Shown here: positions 9,410-16,690 of the stretch, piece by piece
How positions within the stretch are numbered: the stretch's first letter is position 1
How the letters are laid out: the number at the start of each line of letters is the position of its first letter
From: Nitrospirota bacterium
Lineage (GTDB): Bacteria; Nitrospirota; Nitrospiria; JACQBZ01
Assembly (NCBI GenBank): GCA_016201865.1
Contig: JACQCA010000068.1
Coordinates: 1 to 62,895 of the forward strand
Reading direction: 5' to 3'
Length of the DNA: 62,895 nucleotides
Position numbers and translations under genes: made by a program
The notes under the pieces: generated by a model
The model's database searches: none
Told to the model about the DNA's origin: nothing
What the model saw: the letters and a program-made list of their open reading frames with translations, nothing else

Positions 9410-9592
9410 TCACCTACAAACAAAAATGCTGACTGAACAACGCACAAGGCCGTCCCGGAAATCATGGAATCTTCCAAGTTGAACCTCAGCCAAGGCCCGG
9501 TGTCGGAGAATCGCAAATACAAGCCCTAAAGTCCTCGTCAGCGGCGACAATCGACTGCCCAATCCTCCGGCTAAAATCACTCCTCTCATGGA
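9410..9592 (-). pseudogene. Remnant of a sugar-nucleotidyltransferase N-terminus
   Basis: From ATG 9592 the frame reads MRGVILAGGLGSRLSPLTRT, the nucleotide-binding start of RfbA/RmlA-type sugar-1-phosphate nucleotidyltransferases. Homology then ends abruptly and about 40 unrelated residues follow to a stop. Only about 20 codons of a roughly 290-codon gene survive. The scar lies between wzm and rmd, where base composition shifts from AT-richer to GC-rich, and probably marks a recombination or deletion junction. The rest of 9407-9623 shows nothing recognisable. Confidence 0.6.
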
Positions 9593-9623
9593 CATCTCCT
9601 CATCTGATTTTCGCACAACGAAC

Positions 9624-10622
9624 TCACGAGCCGACTTTTATCTTTTCTCTCCAATAGCCCAGAAGATCCCGCAGCGTCTGTTCGATCGGGATCTGGGATT
9701 TCCATCCGAACGACTTCTCGAGTTTTGAGGGATCGCAGAGCATGACCGGGACATCGTTCGGACGAACTCGAACCGGTTGTTGCTCCAGCTCGATTCCCTG
9801 CACCCGGCTTTCTGCCAGAAGCATTTTCACGATCTCTTCGACCCTCCATGCTTTTCCGCGGCCCACATTGTACACCTCGCCGCCCTCGGCCTTCTCAAGA
9901 ATCATCCGGTACGCCCTCACCACGTCGCGCACATCGGTAAAGTCTCGACGGGCTTCAAGGTTGCCGACATGAAGGACTGGCTTACGAACACCCTTCTCGA
10001 TTTCGGCGATCTGCTTGGCAAAACTCGAGCAGACGAATTGCTCAGATTGCCGGGGCCCGATGTGATTAAACGGCCGCACCCGGATCACCGGAAGCCGATA
10101 CGCCGCGGCATATTGATAGGCCGCCAGATCGGCACAGGCCTTCGTCACCCCGTACGGGCTCAGCGGCCGGAGGGGGGCGTCCTCATTGACCGGCAAGGCT
10201 TCTTCCGGTACACGGCCGTACACCTCGGCCGACGAGACGACCAGGGTTCTCGGGGCCGAACCCATCGCTCGGACAGCCTCGAGCATGTTCAACGTCCCCT
10301 GAAAATTGACGTCATAAACCAATCTCGGATCGGCATCCGCATCCGGGACAAACGCCGAACCGGCCAGGTGATAGACATAATCCGGTTTCACATCGGCCAG
10401 AACTTCCGCAACGGCCTTGAAATCCCGAACATCCCCGCACAAAATCGAGAGCCGCGACTCGATCGTCGCAAGATGCGGCCGATCCTGGGTAAGGGCCATC
10501 CCAAAAACTTGATACCCCTCGGCCACCAGCAGGTCGGCCAGATGGCTTCCGACGAATCCGGTCGCGCCGGTGATGAGGACTTTAGGCCTATCGTCGCGCG
10601 ATCTGTGGTTTGACTTTTTCAA
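9624..10622 (-). CDS. rmd: GDP-6-deoxy-D-mannose (GDP-D-rhamnose) reductase
   Basis: A 332-residue extended SDR. NAD(P) motif GATGFVGSH lies near residue 20, with SSAEVYG, catalytic YGVTK, then FNHIGPRQ and [16 protein letters not shown], the combination typical of RMD. RMD reduces the 4-keto sugar made by Gmd to GDP-D-rhamnose. It overlaps the end of gmd by 35 nt, so the two are translated together. With manB and manC upstream the pathway from mannose-6-phosphate is complete, so D-rhamnose is the likely main sugar of the exported O-chain. A GDP-talose-forming variant cannot be excluded. Confidence 0.88.
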   Translation of the reverse strand: MKKSNHRSRDDRPKVLITGATGFVGSHLADLLVAEGYQVFGMALTQDRPHLATIESRLSILCGDVRDFKAVAEVLADVKPDYVYHLAGSAFVPDADADPRLVYDVNFQGTLNMLEAVRAMGSAPRTLVVSSAEVYGRVPEEALPVNEDAPLRPLSPYGVTKACADLAAYQYAAAYRLPVIRVRPFNHIGPRQSEQFVCSSFAKQIAEIEKGVRKPVLHVGNLEARRDFTDVRDVVRAYRMILEKAEGGEVYNVGRGKAWRVEEIVKMLLAESRVQGIELEQQPVRVRPNDVPVMLCDPSKLEKSFGWKSQIPIEQTLRDLLGYWREKIKVGS

Positions 10623-11562
10623 GATCGGCCTCGACCATCATCCGGACCAGTTCCTCAAAGGAAACGTTCGGCTTCCAGCCCAATCGGGTTCTGGCCTTCG
10701 TCGCATCGCCCAATAAATGATCCACCTCGGCGGGTCTCAATAATTTCTTATCCGTCACGACAAAATCTTCGTAGTCCAGGCCGACATGTAAAAACGCCAG
10801 TCGCGCCAATTCCCGCACGGAATGCTTGACGCCCGTAGCCACCACGTAATCGTCCGGCCTCTCCTGCTGCAGCATTCGCCAGATCGCCTCGACATAATCG
10901 CCGGCAAATCCCCAGTCCCGCTCGGCATCGAGGTTGCCCAGCCGCAACTCCTTATCAAGACCTAACTTGATCCGGGCCGCGCCGTGGGCGATTTTCCTTG
11001 AAATGAATTCCAATCCGCGCCGCGGTGATTCATGATTGAACAGGATGCCGCTGCTTGCATAGAGGTCATAGCTCTCCCGATAATTGATCGTCAGATAATG
11101 GCCGTAGACCTTCGATACACCGTAGGGACTTCGGGGATAAAACGGGGTGTTCTCGTTCTGAGGGACCTCCTTCACCTTACCGAACATCTCGCTGCTGGAG
11201 GCCTGGTAAAATTTAATTCCACGATCCACCAATCGAATCGCCTCCAAGACGCGGCAGACCCCGAGGGCCGTAAATTCGGCCGTGAGGAGCGGCTGTTCCC
11301 AGGAAGTGGGCACAAAGGATTGAGCCGCGAGATTGTAGATCTCATCCGGCCGGATCTCCTTAATGAGATTGATGATCGAGAGCTGATCCAAGAGATCCGC
11401 CTGCCGAAGCTCGATTGTATCGCGGATGTGCTCGATCCGCTCAAAATTTTCGGTGCTTGCGCGCCGAACCATTCCAAAGACTTGATAACCCTTGGACAGC
11501 AGCAGTTCCGCCAGATAGGAACCGTCCTGACCTGTAATTCCGGTAATAAGCGCCTTCTTCAT
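10588..11562 (-). CDS. gmd: GDP-mannose 4,6-dehydratase
   Basis: A 324-residue SDR converting GDP-D-mannose to GDP-4-keto-6-deoxy-D-mannose. Visible are [15 protein letters not shown] at the N-terminus, [15 protein letters not shown], catalytic [13 protein letters not shown] and the [10 protein letters not shown] substrate loop. Length is normal for bacterial Gmd. It is first in the gmd-rmd pair, with a plausible sigma-70 promoter at 11632-11660 and a purine-rich ribosome site (AGAGGTGG) before ATG 11562. Confidence 0.95.
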   Translation of the reverse strand: MKKALITGITGQDGSYLAELLLSKGYQVFGMVRRASTENFERIEHIRDTIELRQADLLDQLSIINLIKEIRPDEIYNLAAQSFVPTSWEQPLLTAEFTALGVCRVLEAIRLVDRGIKFYQASSSEMFGKVKEVPQNENTPFYPRSPYGVSKVYGHYLTINYRESYDLYASSGILFNHESPRRGLEFISRKIAHGAARIKLGLDKELRLGNLDAERDWGFAGDYVEAIWRMLQQERPDDYVVATGVKHSVRELARLAFLHVGLDYEDFVVTDKKLLRPAEVDHLLGDATKARTRLGWKPNVSFEELVRMMVEADLEKVKPQIARR

Positions 11563-11631
11563 TCATCCACCTCTTTTCCACAGGAAAACAACGCGCTTCA
11601 TGCGCGGATGCGTGAATAAAAACCATGCGAC

Positions 11632-11660
11632 TTTATAACAAATTTCCGATACGAAATCAA
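11632..11660 (-). promoter_or_regulatory. Sigma-70 promoter for gmd-rmd
   Basis: On the minus strand TTGATT (11655-11660) is followed after 17 nt by TATAAA (11632-11637), 69 nt upstream of the gmd ATG. Spacing is ideal, with four and five of six consensus bases. It lies in the 105-nt gap between manB and gmd, which also holds a small GCGC-TTCAT-GCGC hairpin at about 11593-11605. Confidence 0.6.
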
Positions 11661-11667
11661 TGATTTT

Positions 11668-13086
11668 CTATCGGTTGGAATGGATTCGGGATAGTTCGCT
11701 CTCGACAAAATCGCGGATTCGGTCCATCTGACCCGATGTCTTGGCCTCAAACCTCAAAACCAGCGCCGGCTGTGTGTTCGAGGCCCGAACCAGCCCCCAT
11801 CCGTCTTCAAAAACGATTCTTACGCCGTCGAGCGTGATCAGATCGCGGATGGGCATCGCGTCGGGAGAAGGGCGGGACCGCAACGCCTCGAACCGCTCTT
11901 TCAATTTCTGCACAACGGCAAATTTCAGGTCATCCGGACAGTCCCGGCGGATCTCCGGCGTGGAGCTGATCTTCGGAAGATCCGACAACAATTCAGACAA
12001 CGGTTTTCGGTATTCGGCCAGGATCTCGATTAATCGGCAGCCGGCATAGATCGCGTCATCATAACCGAAATAACGGTCCGCGAAGAAGATATGGCCGCTC
12101 ATCTCGCCGGCCAGCGACGCGCCCACTTCCTTCATCTTCGATTTGATCAGCGAGTGGCCGGCCTTCCACATCAGGGTTCGTCCGCCGTGTCGCTGAATAT
12201 CGTTATAGAGAATCTGAGAGGCCTTCACCTCGGAGATGATCATCGCCCCCGGCCGGCGTTTTAGGATCTCACGGGCCAGCACCACCAATAATTGGTCGCC
12301 CCACAGGATTTCGCCCCGTTCATCCACCACGCCGATTCGATCCGCATCCCCGTCGTATGCGATGCCCAGATCGGCCCGTTCGGCCTTGACGGCCTTGATG
12401 AGATCTTTCAGATTCTCCGGCACGGTCGGATCCGGATGGTGGTTCGGAAACCGGCTGTCCACCTCACTGTAGAGCTCGACCACATCGCACCCCATCGCCC
12501 TCAAGGCCTGCGGGCCGACCAGCCCGCCCACGGCATTGCCGCTGTCGACGACGACTTTAATCCCATGGGCATCCACGGCTTTAAAGTGATCTTTCAAATA
12601 GTCGAGATAAATCGGGATGATTTTTTCGGTTCCGGCCGGTGATGCCTCCCCCGTTTTAAAATCCTTCGCCTCGATCATCCGACGGAGTTTTTGAAGATCT
12701 TCTCCGTAGAGCGTCTCTTTCCCGATGCACAACTTGAACCCGTTGTACTCCGCGGGATTATGGCTTGCGGTGATCATGACCCCGCCGTCCACGGGATCCG
12801 CCCCAGGCGGATGAAACAGGGAAAAATAAAGCAGCGGCGTGGGACAGACGCCGACATCCGTTACGCCGACACCGGACGAGGTCAGCCCTCGAACCAACCG
12901 TTGATACAGCGCCGGCGAACTCTCGCGTCCGTCACGACCGACGGCGATCCGGCGAAGGTTTTGTCTCCGCAGCGTCGTGCCGAACGCTTTTCCGAGAAGC
13001 TCGGCCAGGTCGTGCGTGAGCTCCGACCCGACGATTCCGCGAATATCGTATTCACGAAAAATCTTATGCAATGACGAGATGGGCAT
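11668..13086 (-). CDS. manB: Phosphomannomutase/phosphoglucomutase
   Basis: A 472-residue alpha-D-phosphohexomutase of the AlgC/ManB type, interconverting mannose-6-P and mannose-1-P. The phosphoserine loop is ITASHNPAEYNG (about 104-115), the Mg-binding loop is DGDADRIGVVDE (about 244-255), the sugar loop is GEMSGH, and the C-terminal phosphate loop is RASNTQP. It follows manC by 23 nt and supplies mannose-1-P for GDP-mannose. The same enzyme could also serve as phosphoglucomutase elsewhere. Confidence 0.93.
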   Translation of the reverse strand: MPISSLHKIFREYDIRGIVGSELTHDLAELLGKAFGTTLRRQNLRRIAVGRDGRESSPALYQRLVRGLTSSGVGVTDVGVCPTPLLYFSLFHPPGADPVDGGVMITASHNPAEYNGFKLCIGKETLYGEDLQKLRRMIEAKDFKTGEASPAGTEKIIPIYLDYLKDHFKAVDAHGIKVVVDSGNAVGGLVGPQALRAMGCDVVELYSEVDSRFPNHHPDPTVPENLKDLIKAVKAERADLGIAYDGDADRIGVVDERGEILWGDQLLVVLAREILKRRPGAMIISEVKASQILYNDIQRHGGRTLMWKAGHSLIKSKMKEVGASLAGEMSGHIFFADRYFGYDDAIYAGCRLIEILAEYRKPLSELLSDLPKISSTPEIRRDCPDDLKFAVVQKLKERFEALRSRPSPDAMPIRDLITLDGVRIVFEDGWGLVRASNTQPALVLRFEAKTSGQMDRIRDFVESELSRIHSNR

Positions 13087-13109
13087 CCGACCCGCCCCTC
13101 CTCTTTTTT

Positions 13110-14543
13110 CTATGCCTTGCGCCCGTAATCATCCTGAAAACGCACGATGTCGTCTTCTCCCAGGTAATCGCCGTTCTGGACCTCGATGATCTGGAGCGGC
13201 TTCGCGCCGGGATTTTCGAGACGATGTTTCGTATTCATGGGAATATACGTGCTTTCGTTGACCTTGAGATCGTAGACCCGCTCGCCGCAGGCGACCCGGG
13301 CCGTCCCGGCCACGACGACCCAATGCTCGCTCCGCCGGTGGTGCAACTGAAGCGACAACCGGGCCTGAGGGTTCACCATGATCCGCTTGATCTTGTACCC
13401 CTCTCCGTTTTCAAGCACGGTAAAGCCGCCCCAGGGCCGCCAGACCGTTCGATGGACTTGATGCTCCTCGGCGTTGCGTTGTTTGAGGATCTCGACCATC
13501 TTTCGCACATCCTGCGCACGACGTTTATCGCAGACCAGCGTCGCGTCCTCGGTATCCACGACCACCATATCGGAAAGTCCGATCGTCGCCACAAGACGTT
13601 TGTCCGCATACAGGATTGAGTTACGGCTGCCCAGGTCGATGACGTTTCCGACCGTCACGTTCCCCGCGGAATCCGTGCGGCCGATCTGTTCGATGGCGGT
13701 CCAGCTCCCCACATCGCTCCAGCCCATCTCCACCGGCACGACCGCCAGGTTGCGATGAAGCCGCTCCAGCACGCCGTAATCGATCGAGACGGAATCCAGC
13801 CGTTCGTACACTTTATCGATCGTCTTTTCTTCTTTGGAGGTTCCCAGCGCATTCTGGATGGCGATCAACCCTTTGTACAACTTGGGTTGAAGATCCTTGA
13901 TCGCGGCCAGGATCGTTGAGGCTTTCCAGACGAAGATACCGCTGTTCCAGTAATACCGACCGTCATGAAGATAGCGTTTCGCGGTTGAAAGATTCGGCTT
14001 TTCAGTGAACCGGCCGACTCGGTAACCGGTCGGACCGTTTTTCAGCGACCCGCCTCGCCGGATATAACCGTATCCCGTCTCGGGTTGAAGCGGTTTCACC
14101 CCGAACATCACGAGCCATTCTTTCCTCGCAAGCCGTTCCGCGGCCCCGACGGCCCGAACAAACCGGGCGGTCTTGAGGATCACGTGATCGGCCGGCATGA
14201 CGATCATAACGGCCTCCGGATCTTTTCGGGCCAGTGCGACGGCCGCGAGACCGATCGCCGCCGCGGTGTTCCTGGCGGAAGGCTCGACAATCAAGCGGTC
14301 CGGCGGCAAAGAAACGACGGCGGACGCCTGCATCCGAACCGCATCCGATTGACGGCGGTGCGTCACCACGTAAATGTTTTCGGGTGGGGCCGCTTTCATC
14401 GCGCACCGAAGGGTTCGCTGGAGCATCGTCTCCTCGCCGATGAGCTTTAGGAGCTGTTTGGGATAGAACTCACGGCTGAGCGGCCAGAAACGGCTTCCGC
14501 TTCCTCCGGCTAAAATCACAGCGTAGATGTTGGATGGATTCAT
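13110..14543 (-). CDS. manC: Bifunctional mannose-1-P guanylyltransferase / mannose-6-P isomerase
   Basis: A 477-residue type II enzyme. The N-terminal nucleotidyltransferase domain carries LAGGSGSRFWPLSREFYPKQ, VMPADH and FTEKP. The C-terminal cupin isomerase domain carries RPWGGFTVLENGEGYKIKR and LQLHHRRSEHW. The open frame extends 100 codons further upstream, but that part is low-complexity Gly/Arg-rich and lies inside the upstream glycosyltransferase. The start chosen is ATG 14543, which overlaps that gene's stop as ATGA and begins the conserved IYAVILAGG. It makes GDP-mannose from mannose-6-P with ManB, feeding Gmd/Rmd. Confidence 0.95.
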   Translation of the reverse strand: MNPSNIYAVILAGGSGSRFWPLSREFYPKQLLKLIGEETMLQRTLRCAMKAAPPENIYVVTHRRQSDAVRMQASAVVSLPPDRLIVEPSARNTAAAIGLAAVALARKDPEAVMIVMPADHVILKTARFVRAVGAAERLARKEWLVMFGVKPLQPETGYGYIRRGGSLKNGPTGYRVGRFTEKPNLSTAKRYLHDGRYYWNSGIFVWKASTILAAIKDLQPKLYKGLIAIQNALGTSKEEKTIDKVYERLDSVSIDYGVLERLHRNLAVVPVEMGWSDVGSWTAIEQIGRTDSAGNVTVGNVIDLGSRNSILYADKRLVATIGLSDMVVVDTEDATLVCDKRRAQDVRKMVEILKQRNAEEHQVHRTVWRPWGGFTVLENGEGYKIKRIMVNPQARLSLQLHHRRSEHWVVVAGTARVACGERVYDLKVNESTYIPMNTKHRLENPGAKPLQIIEVQNGDYLGEDDIVRFQDDYGRKA

Positions 14544-15652
14544 GGGTTCCTCACGAGACTTTGATAAACCGCCTCGGTCTGGGCCACCATCGACTCGATC
14601 GAAAACTGCCGCTCCACGAAGCTGCGGCCCTGCCGGCCGAGTCGTCGGGCCAGATCCCGATCCCGGAGAAGGCTTAAAATCGCCTGGGCCAGCGCGACCG
14701 GATCGTTGGATGGAATCAGCCGCCCCGTCCGGCCATCGATGACCACTTCCCGATTTCCGCCCACGTCCGTCGCCACCACCGGAATCTCCATCGCCAGCGA
14801 CTCTCTCAAGACCCCCGGCAGGCCTTCCCCGGAGGTCGCGCAATTCACCGAAACATGCAACAACGGATAGAACCGCTCCACGTCATCGCGAAAACCGGTG
14901 AAGGTTACCTGTTTTTCTATGGCAAGCCGTCGGGCCTGAGCCTGCATCTCATCGAAATAGTCGCTCTTGTTGCCGATCGCCAAGAACCGGACGCGCGGCT
15001 CCTCTTTTAAGATCAAGGACGCCGCCTCCAAAAAAAGCCCATATCCCTTCCAGGGACGGTAATCGGCCACCTTTCCCACGACCCACGTCCGATCGTCGAT
15101 CCCGAGTTCCTTCCGAAGCGCCGGATCGGGAGAGGCCGGCCGAAACCGTTTCAGATCGATCGCGCCGTAGATCGTGACGACTTTCTCGGCCGGCACGCCG
15201 GAACGGATTAAGCTCTCCTCGACACTTTGGGCCACGGCGATGATCTTGTCCACGCCCGCGACCCACTTGGCCCAACGGAACGGATGCCTTCGAAGCGGAA
15301 AAGAGACCCGCCGCGTCGCCACCACCACCGGAACCCGCGCCGTAATCGCGGCCAACAATGCCAGCGTATGGGGTTTGGGTTTATGTGTATTTAAGACCTC
15401 GATCCGGTGCCGTTTCATAATTTCCCGAAGGCGAAACACCGCCTTTAAATCCCATTGCCCTCGCATCGGGACCGGTTCGACAAGGAGACCCGCTTTGGAG
15501 GCCTTCTCAGCCAGCGCGCTGTCCGGCGAGCAGACCACGACGACATGATGGCCCCGCTCGGCAAGACCCTTGCTCAAAAGCAGTACCTGATACTGCCCGC
15601 CGCTCCAGCCTCCGCCGGAATTGATCTGAAGGATTCGAAGCGAACGATCCAT
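14540..15652 (-). CDS. GT4-family glycosyltransferase
   Basis: About 370 residues, GT-B fold: N-terminal Glyco_transf_4 half (INSGGGWSGGQYQVLLLSKGL) and C-terminal GT4 half with GKVADYRPWKGYGLF and the E-x7-E region SGEGLPGVLRESLAMEIPVVA. It resembles the transferase at 26896-28014 throughout, so they are probably paralogues. The frame opens at TTG 15670, but ATG 15652 is preferred because it lies 8 nt after a -10 box at 15661-15666. Its stop overlaps manC (ATGA), so it heads the manC-manB transcription unit. The acceptor is unknown; O-antigen or core assembly is likely. Confidence 0.85.
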   Translation of the reverse strand: MDRSLRILQINSGGGWSGGQYQVLLLSKGLAERGHHVVVVCSPDSALAEKASKAGLLVEPVPMRGQWDLKAVFRLREIMKRHRIEVLNTHKPKPHTLALLAAITARVPVVVATRRVSFPLRRHPFRWAKWVAGVDKIIAVAQSVEESLIRSGVPAEKVVTIYGAIDLKRFRPASPDPALRKELGIDDRTWVVGKVADYRPWKGYGLFLEAASLILKEEPRVRFLAIGNKSDYFDEMQAQARRLAIEKQVTFTGFRDDVERFYPLLHVSVNCATSGEGLPGVLRESLAMEIPVVATDVGGNREVVIDGRTGRLIPSNDPVALAQAILSLLRDRDLARRLGRQGRSFVERQFSIESMVAQTEAVYQSLVRNP

Positions 15653-15660
15653 GACGACGC

Positions 15661-15689
15661 AGCATAACAAAACCGCCGTTCAATATCAA
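15661..15689 (-). promoter_or_regulatory. Promoter for the glycosyltransferase-manC-manB unit
   Basis: TTGATA (15684-15689) and TATGCT (15661-15666) on the minus strand are 17 nt apart. The predicted transcription start falls at or next to ATG 15652, so the mRNA may be leaderless. No Shine-Dalgarno sequence was seen. Confidence 0.5.
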
Positions 15690-15722
15690 GGAAAACAGAT
15701 CGAAGGAATACATGCGTCCGAC

Positions 15723-15751
15723 TTCTCAAACCCGTTATGTTGTGATAGGAT
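15723..15751 (+). promoter_or_regulatory. Possible extended -10 promoter for the lipid kinase gene
   Basis: TTCTCA (15723-15728), a 17-nt spacer, then TAGGAT (15746-15751) preceded by TGA, an extended -10. ATG 15760 is only 8 nt further. The AGGATGG here could equally be a ribosome-binding site, so the two readings compete. Confidence 0.35.
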
Positions 15752-15759
15752 GGCGGTTG

Positions 15760-16641
15760 ATGAATGCGAAACGACCTGCACTGATCTTAAACCCCGTCGC
15801 CGGTCCTTTCTGGAGACGAAGAAAGGCGCAGCGGCTGATCGAACATCTTCAAACCCTTTATCCCGATCTCACCGTCCACCGTACGGGTCGGGCCGGCGAT
15901 GCCGAACGCCTTGCGCGTCAACTGGCCTCCGGCCCCCACGACCTGATCCTGGCGGCCGGCGGTGACGGCACCTATCACGAAGTCATCAATGGAATGCGCG
16001 ATTCCTCCGTTCCGCTCGGCATCCTCCCGATGGGAACCGGAAACAGCCTCGTCCGTGAGCTGGAGTTGCCGACGGACCCGCTCCATGCGGCGACGGCGAT
16101 CCGGGGTGGCGTGGTCCGGCCGATCTATTTGGGTCAGTGCGACCATCGTCTTTTCATTCTGATGGTCGGGGCGGGATTCGACGCGGATATCGTCCGGAGC
16201 GTCCCTCCGGCAAAAAAAGGGATGGGGATGCTGGCCTATATGCTGGCCGGAATCATCGCGCTGTTCCGCTACAGTTATCCCACCATGACGTTCCGCGTGG
16301 ATGGGCGTGAAATGAAAGGCACGTCGGGCATCGTCGCAAAAGCCCGTTGCTACGGGGGTCCCTTTGCGATCGTGCCCCATGTCCGTCTGGACCGGCCTGA
16401 GCTGATCCTCTGCCTCTTCAAAGGACGGGGCCCCCTCACCTACTTGAAGTACACACTGGGCGTGATCGCCGGGCTGCACACACGAATGGCCGACGTGGAG
16501 TTTCACAGCGGGACCACGATCGATGTCGAAAGTCCCGTGCCGCTTCAGGCCGACGGCGAGGCGATCGGGATCGGTCCGGCCCGATTGACAATCGTCCCGA
16601 TGACGCTGAATCTGGTGTATCCCGCATTCCATAAAACGTAG
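15760..16641 (+). CDS. Diacylglycerol kinase family lipid kinase (YegS/BmrU type)
   Basis: 293 residues from ATG 15760, with an upstream ATG at 15712 as an alternative. The DAGK catalytic fold shows LILNPVAG at the start, AAGGDGTYHEVINGM (the ATP-binding GGDGT) and LPMGTGNSLVRELELP. These enzymes phosphorylate lipid hydroxyls such as diacylglycerol or sphingoid lipids at the inner membrane. It is divergent from the O-antigen cluster and convergent with the sulfatase gene. Its TAG stop lies inside a palindromic repeat (16638-16690). Which lipid it uses cannot be told. Confidence 0.85.
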   Translation: MNAKRPALILNPVAGPFWRRRKAQRLIEHLQTLYPDLTVHRTGRAGDAERLARQLASGPHDLILAAGGDGTYHEVINGMRDSSVPLGILPMGTGNSLVRELELPTDPLHAATAIRGGVVRPIYLGQCDHRLFILMVGAGFDADIVRSVPPAKKGMGMLAYMLAGIIALFRYSYPTMTFRVDGREMKGTSGIVAKARCYGGPFAIVPHVRLDRPELILCLFKGRGPLTYLKYTLGVIAGLHTRMADVEFHSGTTIDVESPVPLQADGEAIGIGPARLTIVPMTLNLVYPAFHKT

Positions 16642-16690
16642 GGGCAGGCACGGGGGCCTGCCCCGGGTGGCCACAGGGAACCGACCCTAC
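16638..16690. repeat. Palindromic GTAGGG...CCCTAC element between convergent genes
   Basis: A 53-nt element starts GTAGGGGC and ends GACCCTAC, with an internal perfect 9-bp hairpin GGGGCAGGC/GCCTGCCCC (16641-16649 with 16656-16664). Both flanking convergent genes take their TAG stop codon from its ends. It can act as a two-way terminator. A related element lies at 28024-28081. Confidence 0.6.

Noticed and set aside
9410-9616. A real 68-residue gene between wzm and rmd
   Set aside because: Only the first 20 residues after ATG 9592 are recognisable, as a nucleotidyltransferase start; the rest is unrelated.
14544-14843. 100-codon N-terminal extension of ManC
   Set aside because: The extension is Gly/Arg-rich, has no family match, lies inside the upstream GT4 gene, and the conserved IYAVILAGGSGSRF start follows an ATGA overlap at 14543.
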